DNA from: Kalmusia sp. IMI 367209
Taxonomy: Eukaryota > Ascomycota > Dothideomycetes > Pleosporales > Didymosphaeriaceae
DNA: 64,000 nt
Reading direction: 5' to 3'
Assembly: GCA_027946365.1 (NCBI GenBank)
Contig: JAPEUQ010000004.1
Coordinates: 186,001-250,000, forward strand
This document shows positions 10,810 to 21,768 of the stretch, piece after piece; the first letter of the stretch is position 1, and every line of letters starts with the position of its first letter. The notes under the pieces were generated by a model. The model saw only the letters and a program-made list of their open reading frames with translations, did no database searches and was not told where the DNA came from. Both the position numbers and the translations under genes were made by a program.

Positions 10810-12484
10810 ATGCCCTCCGTTGGCACTGCCCTTGGAGTGCCTCCTGCCGGCGGCTATTGGGGTATTATATCTCCTCTCGCGCTGCCTGTCCTTCAATTCA
10901 TCCCTCCATTCCGCGGCTGGATGTCTGCGCCGCCCCAATTTGCCGCCACCGTCAGCAACAGCGCATGCTTCGCGCAGAGCAACAGCACTACGCTATCCCA
11001 CGACGCTAATGCCGATCCCATATGCTCTTTGCCAGGTGGCAGCACTACGTCGACCGGGGACGCGCACGTAATCACCGTCACGCCCACACCCACGATCAAG
11101 ACTCCCACTCCCACCAAAAAGCGTCACGATAACGAATTCTTCACACATGACCTCGCGTTACCCTTCACGATGAGTTTGGATGACATGCTGCTGCGTCTCG
11201 CTCATGTTAACAGTGCCTTGACTTCGTGGGTTAAGATGCGTACGTCTGTACATGTTTCCAATGCCGCGAACGAGGTACCTATGTATGATCACGAAAATTC
11301 GTACGTCTAGTAAGTTTGCCGTGTATGATGGGATTGACCATGGTCTAATGCATTGTAGTCCTGTCTACGCCCCAGAAACCCCGTCACCTGGCCACGGGCG
11401 ATGGTTTGTATGTCTTGCAAGTCTCTTGATGAATGCTCTTGCCATGGTGTATATGTGGGAGCGGTCCCGAATCGATAAAGATAGCAAGCTGTTTCAGTCC
11501 GAAAGATTCGGTTTTCTATTGGAGCTCCAGGCCAGTCGTTACATACATGCGCTCCTCGTAAAAGATACAGAGCTCGTCGTCTTGAGACAGCAACTCGCCG
11601 TCCTCGGACAGCAACTCGTGAACGCGAATCGACGAGAGGCTACGTCCAACCTCCAAGTTACAAAGCTCACCGACACCATCAGGCATAAAGCTCATCTTGA
11701 TAGCGCCTGGAAGAAGGCAGGAATCACTCGGATGGCTAGCCTACAAAAAAGCCTCGAAGCGGTCCAGAAAGAAAACTCGGCTTTGATCGAGGTAATTAAG
11801 CGTCAGGAAAACAATACTAATACAGACGATCATCCAGTTAAGACTCGGCAGTTCTGCGCGCTTCAGCAGGATATCACTAGTTTGAAAGAGGATATTGCAG
11901 GTCTCCGCTTCGATACCGCCAGGATGGACAAGAATATAACGACAGTCCAACAAGATACCGCCGACCTGAACAAAAATTTCAGCAACCTACAACATGAGCA
12001 CGCGAGTGTGGATCAAAGTTTTACTGACCTCAAACATGACAACGCTATCGCGGACAATAAAATCACCACGCTCACTCAAGACCTCAACAAGCTCACCACC
12101 CACAATAAGCGCTATCTCAAATTTGATAGCAATCGGATGCTCCAAACTAGCGAAGATATATCCAAGTTACGACATGCATATACTGAGATGATCTTCCTTC
12201 TCCGTGCCTTCACCGATGAGCTCAATGACTTGGATGAGCGTGTTGCTTCCCGCGACGAGCTGACTACTAACAACTTCAACGCGATCAAAGGCAAACTTGA
12301 GAGGTTGCACCGAAAGTCAAAGGACAGGATCGACGATACAGAGGCAGTACTTGCAAACAAGTTCAATCCGATGTCGAGGACTGTCAACGAAGACGTGGTG
12401 CCGAGGCTGGAACGTGTCGAGAGTATGCTTAGCGAGCTCTTAGTGGGTGAGGAACAGGATCCGTTGGAGCAAGAATTTTTCTGA
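10810..12484 (+). CDS. Orphan single-pass membrane protein with repeated coiled coil
   Basis: Exons 10810-11300 and 11359-12484 (intron 58 nt) give 538 residues. I do not recognise a family. The N-terminal third is proline/threonine-rich (Thr-Pro-Thr-Pro-Thr-Ile-Lys-Thr-Pro-Thr-Pro-Thr-Lys-Lys). A hydrophobic segment (Trp-Phe-Val-Cys-Leu-Ala-Ser-Leu-Leu-Met-Asn-Ala-Leu-Ala-Met-Val-Tyr-Met) lies shortly after the splice site and could be one membrane span. The remaining ~320 residues are highly charged and heptad-like, containing six consecutive 14-residue repeats. It ends Glu-Gln-Glu-Phe-Phe. An upstream in-frame extension begins at a TTG, so the first ATG at 10810 is used. It could be an organelle tether or septal/membrane-scaffold protein, but that is only a guess from shape. 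Confidence 0.75.
11870..12121 (+). repeat. Six tandem 42-bp units encoding 14-residue coiled-coil repeats
   Basis: Units begin at 11870, 11912, 11954, 11996, 12038 and 12080, each exactly 42 bp. The protein pattern is approximately Asp-(Thr/Ile/Asn)-Ala-x-(Leu/Met/Val)-(Asp/Asn)-x-(Asn/Ser)-(Ile/Phe)-(Thr/Ser)-x-(Leu/Val)-(Gln/Lys)-x, i.e. two heptads per unit. DNA identity between units is modest, so the expansion is not recent. Confidence 0.8.
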
Positions 12485-13909
12485 AGCTCGCACATGGTCG
12501 GTGATTCCCTATTGGCATTTCTTGACTTGCACAGCTTTCTCTGCAGACACTTGTGCTGATGGTATCAGCGTTTTGACCACGATCTGGATGCTCCTTTCTT
12601 TGACGTGGGCGCTTTGATTATGTTTTTCCTTTTATGAACGTTTCCTCTTACAAGTCTCCTTTTATCGTAGAGTCAAATTGGGGAGTACATTTTTGGATTG
12701 GAGATAATCCTTTCATCCCTAGCTTGTCCATCGAAGATCTACTCATTGAGTGGCGTCTTCACAGATGTACAAGCTGGGCTTGGAAGGATTAGCTACATTT
12801 TTTACTTCCTTGAATATGTAGATTGGGATTGACTGGACATAGGACAGTCATTTCAACTACGTATACAGACAGAGCTGGATTTTTCATTGACTATACTTCT
12901 TGTAAGGTATGTTTAATACCTCTTTGCGTCAAAAACCTCTACTAGATGTAGACAGATAGACAAGGGAATGGTGATGATCACAACTTATCATGTCAGCTTC
13001 ATGTGATGGTGAACTAGTAAAACCTTTAAGGGATGAGATGCAGACGTGGTAAGGCTTATAACACTGCCTCGAAAGGACTGCATATAGCTACAGTACAAGA
13101 GTGAACAAAAATTCTCGCCATAATCTGCCAAGAATCCAAGTAGAAAGAGCTTCAATATAGGCTTGAGTTACCTTAGAATACGTAGTATACACAAGATGGT
13201 CTTCAAATCTTTTTGAACCAACAGCAAAACGGTGACAAATTAGCCAGAAAGGCTTTCGCAAATTTTATTGACCATGTCCTTCAGATTTAAGAATTAATTC
13301 GGCATCCGCAAACACGAAGATGAGACTTGGTGTGATGGCCGAACCTGGTCGCGAAATGACTCCACAATCAGGACTTTGCACATTGCTTATTTCACCCCCA
13401 ATGGCTGAGCCCGTCTATAAAACTATGCGAAGCGAGACAGGTATCCAAACATTATCCAATGCCAATCCTTCCATGCGTTACAATAGACTCAAGGAATGTG
13501 ATGGTGTTGGCTGCGATTGTCCTCTCATGGCAACAGAGGGTACTAGAGGCGTACGATAAGCAGGCTGGAAGAACTCGGCAGGGTCTATTATCAATCAGTG
13601 TTCGCCACTGGATATTATTTGCGGCTTCAGAGTGCTGTGGTCGCGACAACACTTACGATCTGACATGTCATCGTTGACGCGTGAAGGATACCTAAAGCAG
13701 ATAGATCGCAAGCGGGGTCGAGTCTGTAAGTTTATGTAGCCTACCACGTGCCTACCAATGAACATAGCCTAAAGTATAGTCTAATGTCAGACAGTCAGCT
13801 CTTACTCCCAGAATTCTACAATCCTTCGGACCAGAAGATCTCTTCTCCAATATTCCGCCAATTCTAACACCTTATCTCATACTAATTAGTGAACGCGCAT
13901 CTAAATGCA
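12485..13909. other. AT-rich intergenic region, no gene seen
   Basis: About 1.4 kb. By eye it is AT-rich and full of stop codons. The overlapping frames near 13320-13677 lie on opposite strands and show no protein features. Confidence 0.55.
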
Positions 13910-14776
13910 ATGTTGAAACGAACAGGTCCATTGGCACCAGGTGTGGCATTCATTACTGGCGGTGCTCGTGGCCTCGGAAACGCTATAGCCGTTTCTTTCG
14001 CGAAAGAAGGTGCTCGAGGCGTCATTCTAGTCGACATACAAGACGAAGCGACCTTTGCCCAGGGTAAGAAGAACGTAGAGGACATTGGCTGCGAAGTATG
14101 CCTTCCATCTATTTCCTGCCATTTCTCACAAACATAGTGTCTTATCGTCCACGCCAATGTTACCATCGAAGCAGACATGGAACGTGCAGTTGCTGAAGCC
14201 GTCAGACGCTTCGGTCAGATCGACTACGCAGCGAACTTCGCAGGCGTTCTCGGATTCGGAACACAGGTCTCCGACATCAATCTAGAACAGTACAAGAAGA
14301 CGATTGATGTGAACACGACTGGTATCTTGTTAGCGACCAAGTACGAGATGCGGCAGATGATGAAGCAGTCTAGCCACTCTGGCATCGAATCCGGTCGCGT
14401 CGAGCAAAGAGGCAGCATTGTCAACTGCGCTTCAGTTAACTCCGCCCTCGGCTTTCCAGGCCATGCTGCATATACAGCCTCCAAGCACGCGGTTGACGGC
14501 GTCACAAAGTGCGCCGCGTTGGAAGGACGAAGCCATGGAATTCGCGTCAATGCCGTCAGCCCTGGCTTCTTGCTAACTCAGATGATCCGGCCGGCTGTAG
14601 AAGAACAGCATTTAGAGAATTTGTGGCAAGATCTGGAGGCGAGACAAGGTAGAAGTGCTCGGTTCGAGGAAGTGGGCGATGTAGTTGCGATGATGAGTGT
14701 GCCAAGAATGAGTCTAGTTACGGGGCAGAACTTGTTCATCGATGGCGGGTTCACCATCAACATGGGAAATGACTAG
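13910..14776 (+). CDS. Classical short-chain dehydrogenase/reductase
   Basis: Exons 13910-14095 and 14138-14776 (intron 42 nt) give 274 residues, the normal SDR length. Visible elements are the cofactor motif TGGARGLG (Thr16 onward), Asp in Val-Asp-Ile at the end of beta-2 (favouring NAD over NADP), Asn-Phe-Ala-Gly at 95-98 replacing the usual Asn-Asn-Ala-Gly, catalytic Ser161, and Tyr174-x3-Lys178. It ends with the usual Phe-Ile-Asp-Gly-Gly-Phe. The first ATG in frame with the Rossmann strand is at 13910. It lies 381 bp upstream of an isochorismatase-like hydrolase on the same strand. Substrate cannot be told from sequence. Confidence 0.9.
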
Positions 14777-15157
14777 TCGTAATGAGTAAGAAGCGGAGAT
14801 TGACATTCTTACATACCGAGACTCGCCTCTAGGTCGTCCGTAATAGATAGACCGCGTTCAAGTGGTCCGTGAAAGATCGAGAGACTGTAGCGAGTTTGCA
14901 GTTCTGTCGTGATTTTGATGGTAGCATTAGCCCAAACGAGCACATATGTAACCTGCAACATGCCGACTCACGGAGATAGCCTAGCGCGAGCCCTTATTAC
15001 CGGCAACATACCTCCGCATTGTGCGAGCCTCCGCGTTGGGCGAATACAGACGGTGTGTGCTTGAAGTATATAAAATTATACAGCATGTCCACAAAGACAT
15101 TATCATCCTTCTTTCACACCGATACATCGATACTTACTCAACTCGAACACTTTCAAC
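14777..15157. promoter_or_regulatory. Promoter region of the isochorismatase-like gene
   Basis: 381 bp with a TATA box near its 3' end; no coding frame of note. Confidence 0.5.
15067..15074 (+). promoter_or_regulatory. TATA box
   Basis: tatataaa about 84 bp upstream of the ATG at 15158. Confidence 0.6.
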
Positions 15158-15796
15158 ATGGCAAACACAACCACAACTACCAACTTAACCATGCCCTCCC
15201 ACTATACATCCTCCCAAACTGCCCTCTTACTATTAGACTTCCACACTCTCTTTGTCCAGATGGCTAGCGGCACCAAAGGTCCCGCTGCTGCCTCCGTCGC
15301 TGCCTCCATGAAGTCTTGGGCCAAGGCCCAGGGCATCCATATCATTCACGGCCTGATCGACATTCATTCCACGCCAGATCCAGCCGTCAAAGGAGCAGAC
15401 CGACTATCAGGCATGGTATCCCATCTAAAGCAGGGTGGAGGCGGAGATGAAGCGTCTATCCTTCGCGAAGACAGTGACGGAGAGATCACATTCACACGAA
15501 AGCTTGGATATGTGTCTGCGCTGAAGTCGCCGGGGTTATTGGAGTTTCTAGAAGAGAAACGCATAAAGAGCTTAGTATTGACGGGTCTGAGTACATCAGG
15601 ATGCGTGCTGAGGACCTGGGGTGCAGCGATTGACGAGGGTTTTGTGGTAACAGTGTTGGAAGATGGGTGTGCGGATAGGGAGCAGGCAGTGCATGATATA
15701 CTTGCGGGTAAAGTGTTCGGAAGTCGGGGATGGGTGTACACGGCAGAGGGATTCCGCGAAGGGTGGGAGAAGGGTGATATTGGGAAGGGAGAGTGA
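15158..15796 (+). CDS. Isochorismatase-like cysteine hydrolase
   Basis: Single exon, 212 residues, typical for the family. The alpha/beta core begins Thr-Ala-Leu-Leu-Leu-Leu-Asp-Phe-His, giving catalytic Asp27. The likely catalytic Lys115 is in Thr-Arg-Lys-Leu-Gly and the nucleophile Cys149 in Thr-Ser-Gly-Cys-Val, completing the Asp-Lys-Cys triad. Members hydrolyse isochorismate, nicotinamide, N-carbamoyl compounds or other amides; the residues here do not decide which. The serine at 147 before Gly-Cys departs from the more usual Asn/Asp. It lies between an SDR (same strand) and a zinc alcohol dehydrogenase (convergent), consistent with a small-molecule catabolic role. Confidence 0.9.
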   Translation: MANTTTTTNLTMPSHYTSSQTALLLLDFHTLFVQMASGTKGPAAASVAASMKSWAKAQGIHIIHGLIDIHSTPDPAVKGADRLSGMVSHLKQGGGGDEASILREDSDGEITFTRKLGYVSALKSPGLLEFLEEKRIKSLVLTGLSTSGCVLRTWGAAIDEGFVVTVLEDGCADREQAVHDILAGKVFGSRGWVYTAEGFREGWEKGDIGKGE

Positions 15797-15840
15797 GAGG
15801 AGATTTTGCGGAATTCCATTGTCAGAAACGGACTTCATTT

Positions 15841-17078
15841 TCATAGGCGTGAATGCTGCCCCAGGCGATCCTTGCGCGGTGTAACCATGATCTTGATATG
15901 CTGATCCTTGTTTCTGACTAGCTCTTCAAAACCCTTCTCTACGATATTGTCGATATGTATACGAGACGTTACCATACTCTCAATACCATCGAACTTCCCT
16001 AGAACACCATTAGCATTTCCAACGTGACCAACAAAACTAGACTGACCCGCAACAAAGGCATCCACAGTATTTTTGAACGCGCAATCATTGTATGTAATAC
16101 TAGCCTTCAAAGATATCTCTTTCATCAACAGGTGCATGACTGGAATCACCATCTGCGCACAATTAGCGAAATACATGCAGTAGCAATGACACACTTACAG
16201 TTGTCTCCCACCCGGCTACATTCATATACACCCCTCGAAACGTTAGTGCATCCATGCCAGCATTCAGACCTTTTTGTACCCCTGCACAATCAAAAACCAC
16301 ATCAACACCCTCGCCGGAGGTAAGCTCTCTACACTTTCCTGCGACATCTTCGGTAACAGGGTTAAAGACCTGGTCAGCGATCTCTCTGTTCTGCGTCGCC
16401 CTCACGGCCGTTGGCTCAGACACGAAAATCTTCCTGCAACCCTTCGCACGAAGAACGGAAATATGTGCAATACCAATTGGACCACCGCCCAAAACTAGCA
16501 CAGACTTATCGCTCCAAGATTTGATGCCGCAAAGCGTAACAGCATGCCACGCTACGGCCAGCGGTTCAATCAGCGCCGCAAGACCGAGATCAACAGACTC
16601 AGGAAGCGGATAACAATGTTTTGTCTCTACCGCCACCAGTTCTGAGAACCCGCCTCCTGACCCGTGGAATCCTTTCAAACCTAGTTTAGGACAACCATGC
16701 GTGTGCGATGCCGAACATTGCGAGCACATCCCGCAAAAGAAACGCGGGTCGATCATAACCGGCTGACCTTCAAAAAAATCTGATTCTTTCGGGGCATTGA
16801 CAATGCGGCCGCAGAATTCGTGGCCTATGGTTACGGGAAGGTGTTCGCCTGTTAATACATGGGGTTTCTCTTTTGTTGGCACTGCGGCTGGACCTATGCG
16901 AGGTTAATAAGTGTAGATGAAAGATGGGGAATTGCGAACCGATGAGATACTCATGGAGATCTGAGCCGCATATCCCGCACCATTCGATGGCGATGAGAGC
17001 CTCGCTCTCTTTCGGAACGGGTGTGGGGATTTCTACGATGCGGATGTCGCGTGCTGCGAAGAATTGCGCTGCTTTCAT
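15841..17078 (-). CDS. Zinc-containing alcohol dehydrogenase, 2,3-butanediol dehydrogenase type
   Basis: Exons 17078-16940, 16893-16199 and 16152-15841 (both introns 46 nt) give 381 residues. Visible are the catalytic zinc region with Cys-Gly-Ile-Cys-Gly-Ser-Asp-Leu-His-Glu-Tyr near 34-44, the Gly-His-Glu-Phe-Cys-Gly block, the four-cysteine structural zinc loop (Cys-Gly-Met-Cys-Ser-Gln-Cys...Gly-Cys), and the nucleotide-binding Val-Leu-Gly-Gly-Gly-Pro-Ile-Gly. This arrangement is typical of medium-chain (R,R)-butanediol/sorbitol-like dehydrogenases of the BDH1 type. The 3' end lies only 44 bp from the 3' end of the isochorismatase-like gene. It interconverts an alcohol and ketone with NAD(P); exact substrate unknown. 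Confidence 0.92.
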
Positions 17079-17566
17079 CGCCGAAGAAGACCAGATGGGA
17101 AGTCTGACTTTATGTGCACAGGCTCACACTGTTTCTTGAAAAAGAATATATCAGATTTGCATCTGGTCCGAACAATGATAGTAGGGTTGACGTTAGCAAT
17201 CAACTCGTAGTCTTGCAGAAAAAAAGTACCCAACGCGGAGTCCGTAAGAAATATCTCAAAAATTTGCAACACGCAAAAGATCAAATTACACCAAGTACAT
17301 TAAGAGACATAGTAATTATATGTATGCCTCTGTTAATCTTAGTGGACTTGGAGTGGGGAATCGGTTATCGTGGTCCGGGTTGGTGCAGGGATGATGAAAT
17401 CCGGGAGCTTAGCCCATAAAAGCATTACACAGCATTACTATCGACATATTTGCCGAAAGGAAATGTCGAAATCGTCTACCTTGAACGCCTCCAAAAATTA
17501 ATTCAAGATGACTAATCGCTTCTTCGTGTTCTATGGCGCATCGTCAGTCTTCTCGTCGATTGATCC
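17079..17566. other. Intergenic region between two minus-strand genes
   Basis: 488 bp holding the alcohol dehydrogenase promoter and the 3' end of the CorA-like gene. No supported gene. Confidence 0.5.
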
Positions 17567-19109
17567 TCAATTTCTCTTGCGATTGAAGAGAAGGAAGAAA
17601 ACATTCCCCAGAAACAACAAGATTCCAATAAATATGCAACTAAAGACTAGCATCTGCCACCCTATTTTGGTGTCTTTAAACATGCCGACCAAGAAGGAGG
17701 TAAGAATCATTGCCCATGATAGAGCTAGTAGCAAAATATAAGGGGCGCGGGAATTGGGCAGTTTCGTCCATACTTTCTCTCTGATGAGCCTCCCTACCAC
17801 TAATAGGGCATACAGGATAATTGTGACGCTCCCGAGTACAGTGATGACACCGAAGAAATCGTACAACAGTAACCCGAGTTCTGCAAATCGTGTTTGCATG
17901 CTGAGAAGAGAAGATGCGAGTGTCAAAGGGAGGTACACGACAGCCAGCAAGCTGAGAAGTTGAACCCGCGACGATTCGCGAAAACTGCGCCCTACTTCGA
18001 TAAACTTTAGACAATCATCGAGATGCACCGAGATGAAACTCGCTCTCTTATCCAATTCCGTGCACAAGCTCCGAACTTCAGTAAGGATCGCATGATAGTC
18101 TCTTAGAGCTTTTACACCGTTGCGTAGATACAACGAGTCCAGGAAGGACCCCACCACCACGAGGAAAAGGGTATTGATGCGGTTGATGTGTCCCCAGAAG
18201 TACGAGTCTCGGGAAATATTTTGTAATACTTCGGATGTGACGCTCGTCCTGCCTGGATTCGTGAGATGTTGCATGAACGTTCGATGGATGTCTCCATTGT
18301 AAGAGAGGAAGATGGTGTTATCGAGAAGTACTGCAAAGCAGATACGCAGCATGACCATTTGTTGTTGCATCGTCCTATCGACAGTGCAATCAATTATGGA
18401 AAAAGCACTATCGGCTCGCAAAATTAGCTCGGATAGTCTTACGAGTTGTTTGTGTATTACATCCCCACTCGATGGCCTTGGCCGGCCGCTGTAATACTTC
18501 AAGGCGGTCGCAGAACAGAAAATAAAACCTAGACCCCCAGTGAGAAATCCATACAAATGGGCAGAGAGGCACTGTACCGAACATACGGCCGTCATCATGC
18601 CATACACAACGAATTCTTAATTCGCATCTATCCAGTCCGGAGAAGAGGCCTGAAGATGAGCCTGACGTACTGAACGTGTGCATGCCACTTTGCCACCATG
18701 GCATCTGGTCTGATACAAGTCGAGACCCAAGCGTCAGCCTGAGAGACGGAGGTACATAATATGGCCCTGACTGGCCGGAAAAGGTTGAGAAATCATCGGA
18801 GACCAGTTCTTCCACATGTGCTTTGAAGTTGTGGTTTTTGTCCAGTCCATGCATGATGTATATTCGACATGAATTAAGTTCTTGCACTGGCAGATCGCGA
18901 AGCTGGTTCGAAGACACTATTGTGACATCCCGATGAATAGATTTCGATGGGACATTAGGGGAGAGCGAAACGTCGACAATGTTGATGGATTGTCCAAAGA
19001 CGGGAGCCCAATCTTCTGGTCCCTTAGAGGCGTAAAGGCCCTGTGACACATGCAAGACATTGGTGCCAAAGAGAGAGGAGTGTGGAACATTGTCGGATCG
19101 TGTAGGCAT
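17567..19109 (-). CDS. CorA-like membrane protein, model uncertain at one junction
   Basis: Two open blocks are joined here as 19109-18535 and 18488-17567 (498 residues). The N-terminal block is cytosolic-looking, with Leu-Arg-Ile-Arg-Cys-Val-Trp-His-Asp-Asp-Gly. The C-terminal block ends in four hydrophobic segments, the first being Leu-Leu-Ser-Leu-Leu-Ala-Val-Val-Tyr-Leu-Pro-Leu-Thr-Leu-Ala-Ser-Ser-Leu-Leu-Ser-Met, reminiscent of the fungal CorA-like Mg2+ transporter group where Gly-Met-Asn normally follows. That tripeptide is not intact, so ion transport is uncertain. The junction uses a 46-nt intron that preserves frame but has a poor donor (GTCTAG); a one-base sequence error is an alternative. 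The extended open frame to 19124 starts at TTG; the ATG at 19109 is the first usable one, and an upstream exon cannot be excluded. Confidence 0.65.
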
Positions 19110-19516
19110 TGGAAAGATGCTCAATGATGTTACCTGGTGGTGTGGTGGGGCATGGAGGCTGTGGAATGGAGCGAGGAAATCAGGCTAGACAGCTCTTCTT
19201 TCAGCCCGCATGGATTGGGACCACCCTAGTCTCATGCATGGCAACACGCAGAGCTGAAGATGAGCCATATCAGCGAATACGAGTAGTGGCGTAGCGTGAT
19301 TTGGCGATTGTAATGCGTGGGGGCTAAAGAGACAGATGAGGTAGTTGGTTGGAGCCAAGAAGAGACGGAGAACGTGGGGAACAGCTTCCCCGCCTTCCCT
19401 CAGAGAGCCTAGCGTTTTCGGTTGCAAGGGTAAACTTCGCTCGCGATTCACTGCAATGCGGTCGCTACTTGCATTCATCATTCTTTCCCACAATATTCTA
19501 TTAATATTGATACAAT
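19110..19516. promoter_or_regulatory. Divergent intergenic region
   Basis: 407 bp between the starts of the CorA-like gene and the RGG protein gene. No distinct motif recognised. A minus-strand frame covering it has no protein features. Confidence 0.45.
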
Positions 19517-20957
19517 ATGCTAGCATCAAAATGGGCCCCCAAAACCGAGGCAGAGAAGCCGACGGAATCAACTGCACCCGCACCACAGTCAGAGACACCT
19601 GCAGCTCCAGACCTGAAGACTGTTGACCCACCTCCGCCTGTGGAGACGTATGCGCCGCCACCTGTACGTACTCGACTCACTACCTGTTTACTCCTGTCTG
19701 ATCGCATTGCATTTTGATTATAAGTGCACCACTATTTACACTAGACAGCCCTCCGACATGCCCTACGATTACAACTACCCCGACGCCTCTATCGACCCCT
19801 TCGCACAGACAGCAGGGACAGACGACCTCTTCTTCGACGATGATTTCACGCCGGTCGCCGAGCCCGTCGTTGAACAGGCGCCAGTCGACACACCACCATC
19901 GGATCCCGTACCTGACGCAGCACCACCAGCTAGTGGACTGGGCCACTCGCAGTACGCACCGCGTGGCCCTGCCAACGGCGATCGAGGACGAGGACGCGGC
20001 AGAGGCAGGGGCCGTGGTCGAGGACGTGGTGGTAACCAGAGCTCAGAAGTCCGGGAACCAAAGGAGAAATCGACGCAAGAGAAAGATGTAAAAAACGACG
20101 ACGCCGCAACAGAGCCTAGTGTCCCAGCGACGGCCACTGCAGATACTTCAGAGCCCCCATCCACGCCCGCTGCCCCCAAAGAGCCCAAGTCTGTTCGCGG
20201 CGACCGCACTCTGACCGGTGGTACTCCACGCGCACGCCTGTCCGAGGCCGAAATCACTGCCAAACTTGCCGTGATGAAGTCAAAGAACGAGGCTCTTGCG
20301 ACAGCACATGCACGCGCGGAAGCCGATCTCGCAAACTTTGAGGCCCGCGAAGCGCTCGCCGCCCAAAAGAATGCTGAGCGCAAGAAACAGCAAGCAGAGA
20401 AGCAGAAGGCAGAACGCCAGAACAGACAACAAATGATGGGCGAGCGGGAAAAGAACAGACAGCGGAAATTAGATGCTCTTGGTGGCAGAGAATGGGACAT
20501 GGAAAAGGAGGGTGGGTTTGAGGGAACCGGCGAGGAACGCAGGAGAGGCGCCGCGCGCGGTGCACATGGTGGGGTGACGGGAGTCACCCGCACAGTTGGA
20601 GATGCAGATCAACATCAAGAGCAGGCCAATTCTTCCGCACCCCGTGGGCGGGGGCGAGGACGCGGAGGGCGAGGTGGCAGAGGAGGTCGTGGTGACCACC
20701 AAGGAGCACCTAAGAAAGATGCCGAAACGCAACAACCACCATTAGCATCTGACTTTCCAGAGTTACCGTCCACATCCACTACCGCTAGTAAAGATGACGC
20801 TGAAACCCCCAAGAAGCTTGATTTCCCCATCCGCACAAAAACAGAGGACATCAAAGCGGCCGAGCCCGATCGGCCTAGCATTAAGAAGCAGGAGTCATTC
20901 GGTTTGCCGTCCCCGGTTGCAGGAAGGAGCTGGGCAGATCAAGTGGACGATTCGTAA
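19517..20957 (+). CDS. RGG-rich RNA-binding-type protein (Stm1/SERBP1-like architecture)
   Basis: Exons 19517-19663 and 19749-20957 (intron 85 nt) give 451 residues. The N terminus is acidic and proline-rich. A first Arg-Gly repeat block lies near residues 125-140. A conserved middle block contains Gly-Asp-Arg-Thr-Leu-Thr-Gly-Gly and Leu-Ser-Glu-Ala-Glu-Ile, followed by a long charged helix ending in Met-Gly-Glu-Arg-Glu-Lys-Asn-Arg-Gln-Arg-Lys-Leu-Asp-Ala-Leu-Gly-Gly-Arg-Glu-Trp. A second RGG block and a short C-terminal motif (Gly-Arg-Ser-Trp-Ala-Asp) follow. The layout resembles ribosome-associated mRNA-binding proteins and I recall the middle block from uncharacterised fungal proteins, but I cannot assign a named family. 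Likely cytoplasmic and arginine-methylated. Confidence 0.8.
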
Positions 20958-21123
20958 GATAAGCTCACGATGCGCGTTATAGGGCTAGGGTAGATGTGAT
21001 GCAAAAGAGGGAAAAAGATACTATTTAATTAATTTGTATATGGATGCTTTGCATATGCGAAGCACACTGTTGAGATCTGACTACAGGCTCTCCAAGACCC
21101 TCCAATGCTTGCCCTATACTGTC

Positions 21124-21768
21124 TCACTCACCCTCACTGGAGAAGCCCAAGCCTTCTGTTCCACTTTTCACCATGGGCCGAACCCCATCCTCGCTGCCTC
21201 CAGTGTCACGTCGATTTTCCACACCTTTGATTTCTTTGTTGAGATTTTTGTGTTCTTCTACAGACATTAGGTCCTCGCGAGGGCTTCGGTAAAAAGTTTC
21301 TATCGTGCTATTCATATTCTCCTCGACTCTCTCGCCTTGCATGACCATTGGCACAGTCAACCCCGCGAGTGCGCCCTCGTGCATATTGCCAGTATCTGCG
21401 TTCTCAAGACCCTTATACACCGTTCTCACTTTCCCTCGAGTATAATGTACTGCCTCCGTTTTCTTAGCCTCCTTTGGCACCTCATTCTCGTTCGGTTTAC
21501 GCTCTTTCTCTCGCTTTTCTATATTTACTATTTCTTGGGGTCTGCCGTGGAGACCCAATTGTTCATCTTCATCACGCAAATATAGCCATCTACACCGATG
21601 CTTCGCGAGGCCCTCGAAGCGGCAGTTTACATGATCGCAGCACCTGGAAATGTGACTCATCCCATTGAAAATGCCGTTACCGCTACCGGAACACCAGCTG
21701 TTCATTGTGTCGTAGGCGGGAGAGCAGTCGTAAACAACGAGGAGGCACTTGATATCCGAATCAAACAT
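21124..21768 (-). CDS. Hypothetical small protein with cysteine/histidine-rich N terminus
   Basis: A single ATG-initiated frame of 214 residues. The first 65 residues hold nine cysteines, including Cys-Cys-Asp-His-Val-Asn-Cys and His-Arg-Cys-Arg-Trp-Leu-Tyr-Leu-Arg-Asp, which could bind zinc. The rest is charged and probably disordered. I do not recognise a family. Support is only ORF length and composition; shorter plus-strand frames overlap it. It lies tail-to-tail with the RGG-rich gene. Confidence 0.45.
   Translation of the reverse strand: MFDSDIKCLLVVYDCSPAYDTMNSWCSGSGNGIFNGMSHISRCCDHVNCRFEGLAKHRCRWLYLRDEDEQLGLHGRPQEIVNIEKREKERKPNENEVPKEAKKTEAVHYTRGKVRTVYKGLENADTGNMHEGALAGLTVPMVMQGERVEENMNSTIETFYRSPREDLMSVEEHKNLNKEIKGVENRRDTGGSEDGVRPMVKSGTEGLGFSSEGE

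Noticed and set aside
19775..20593. 272-residue minus-strand frame under the RGG-rich gene
   Set aside because: Composition is the complement of the Arg-Gly repeats and charged helix; no independent motif.
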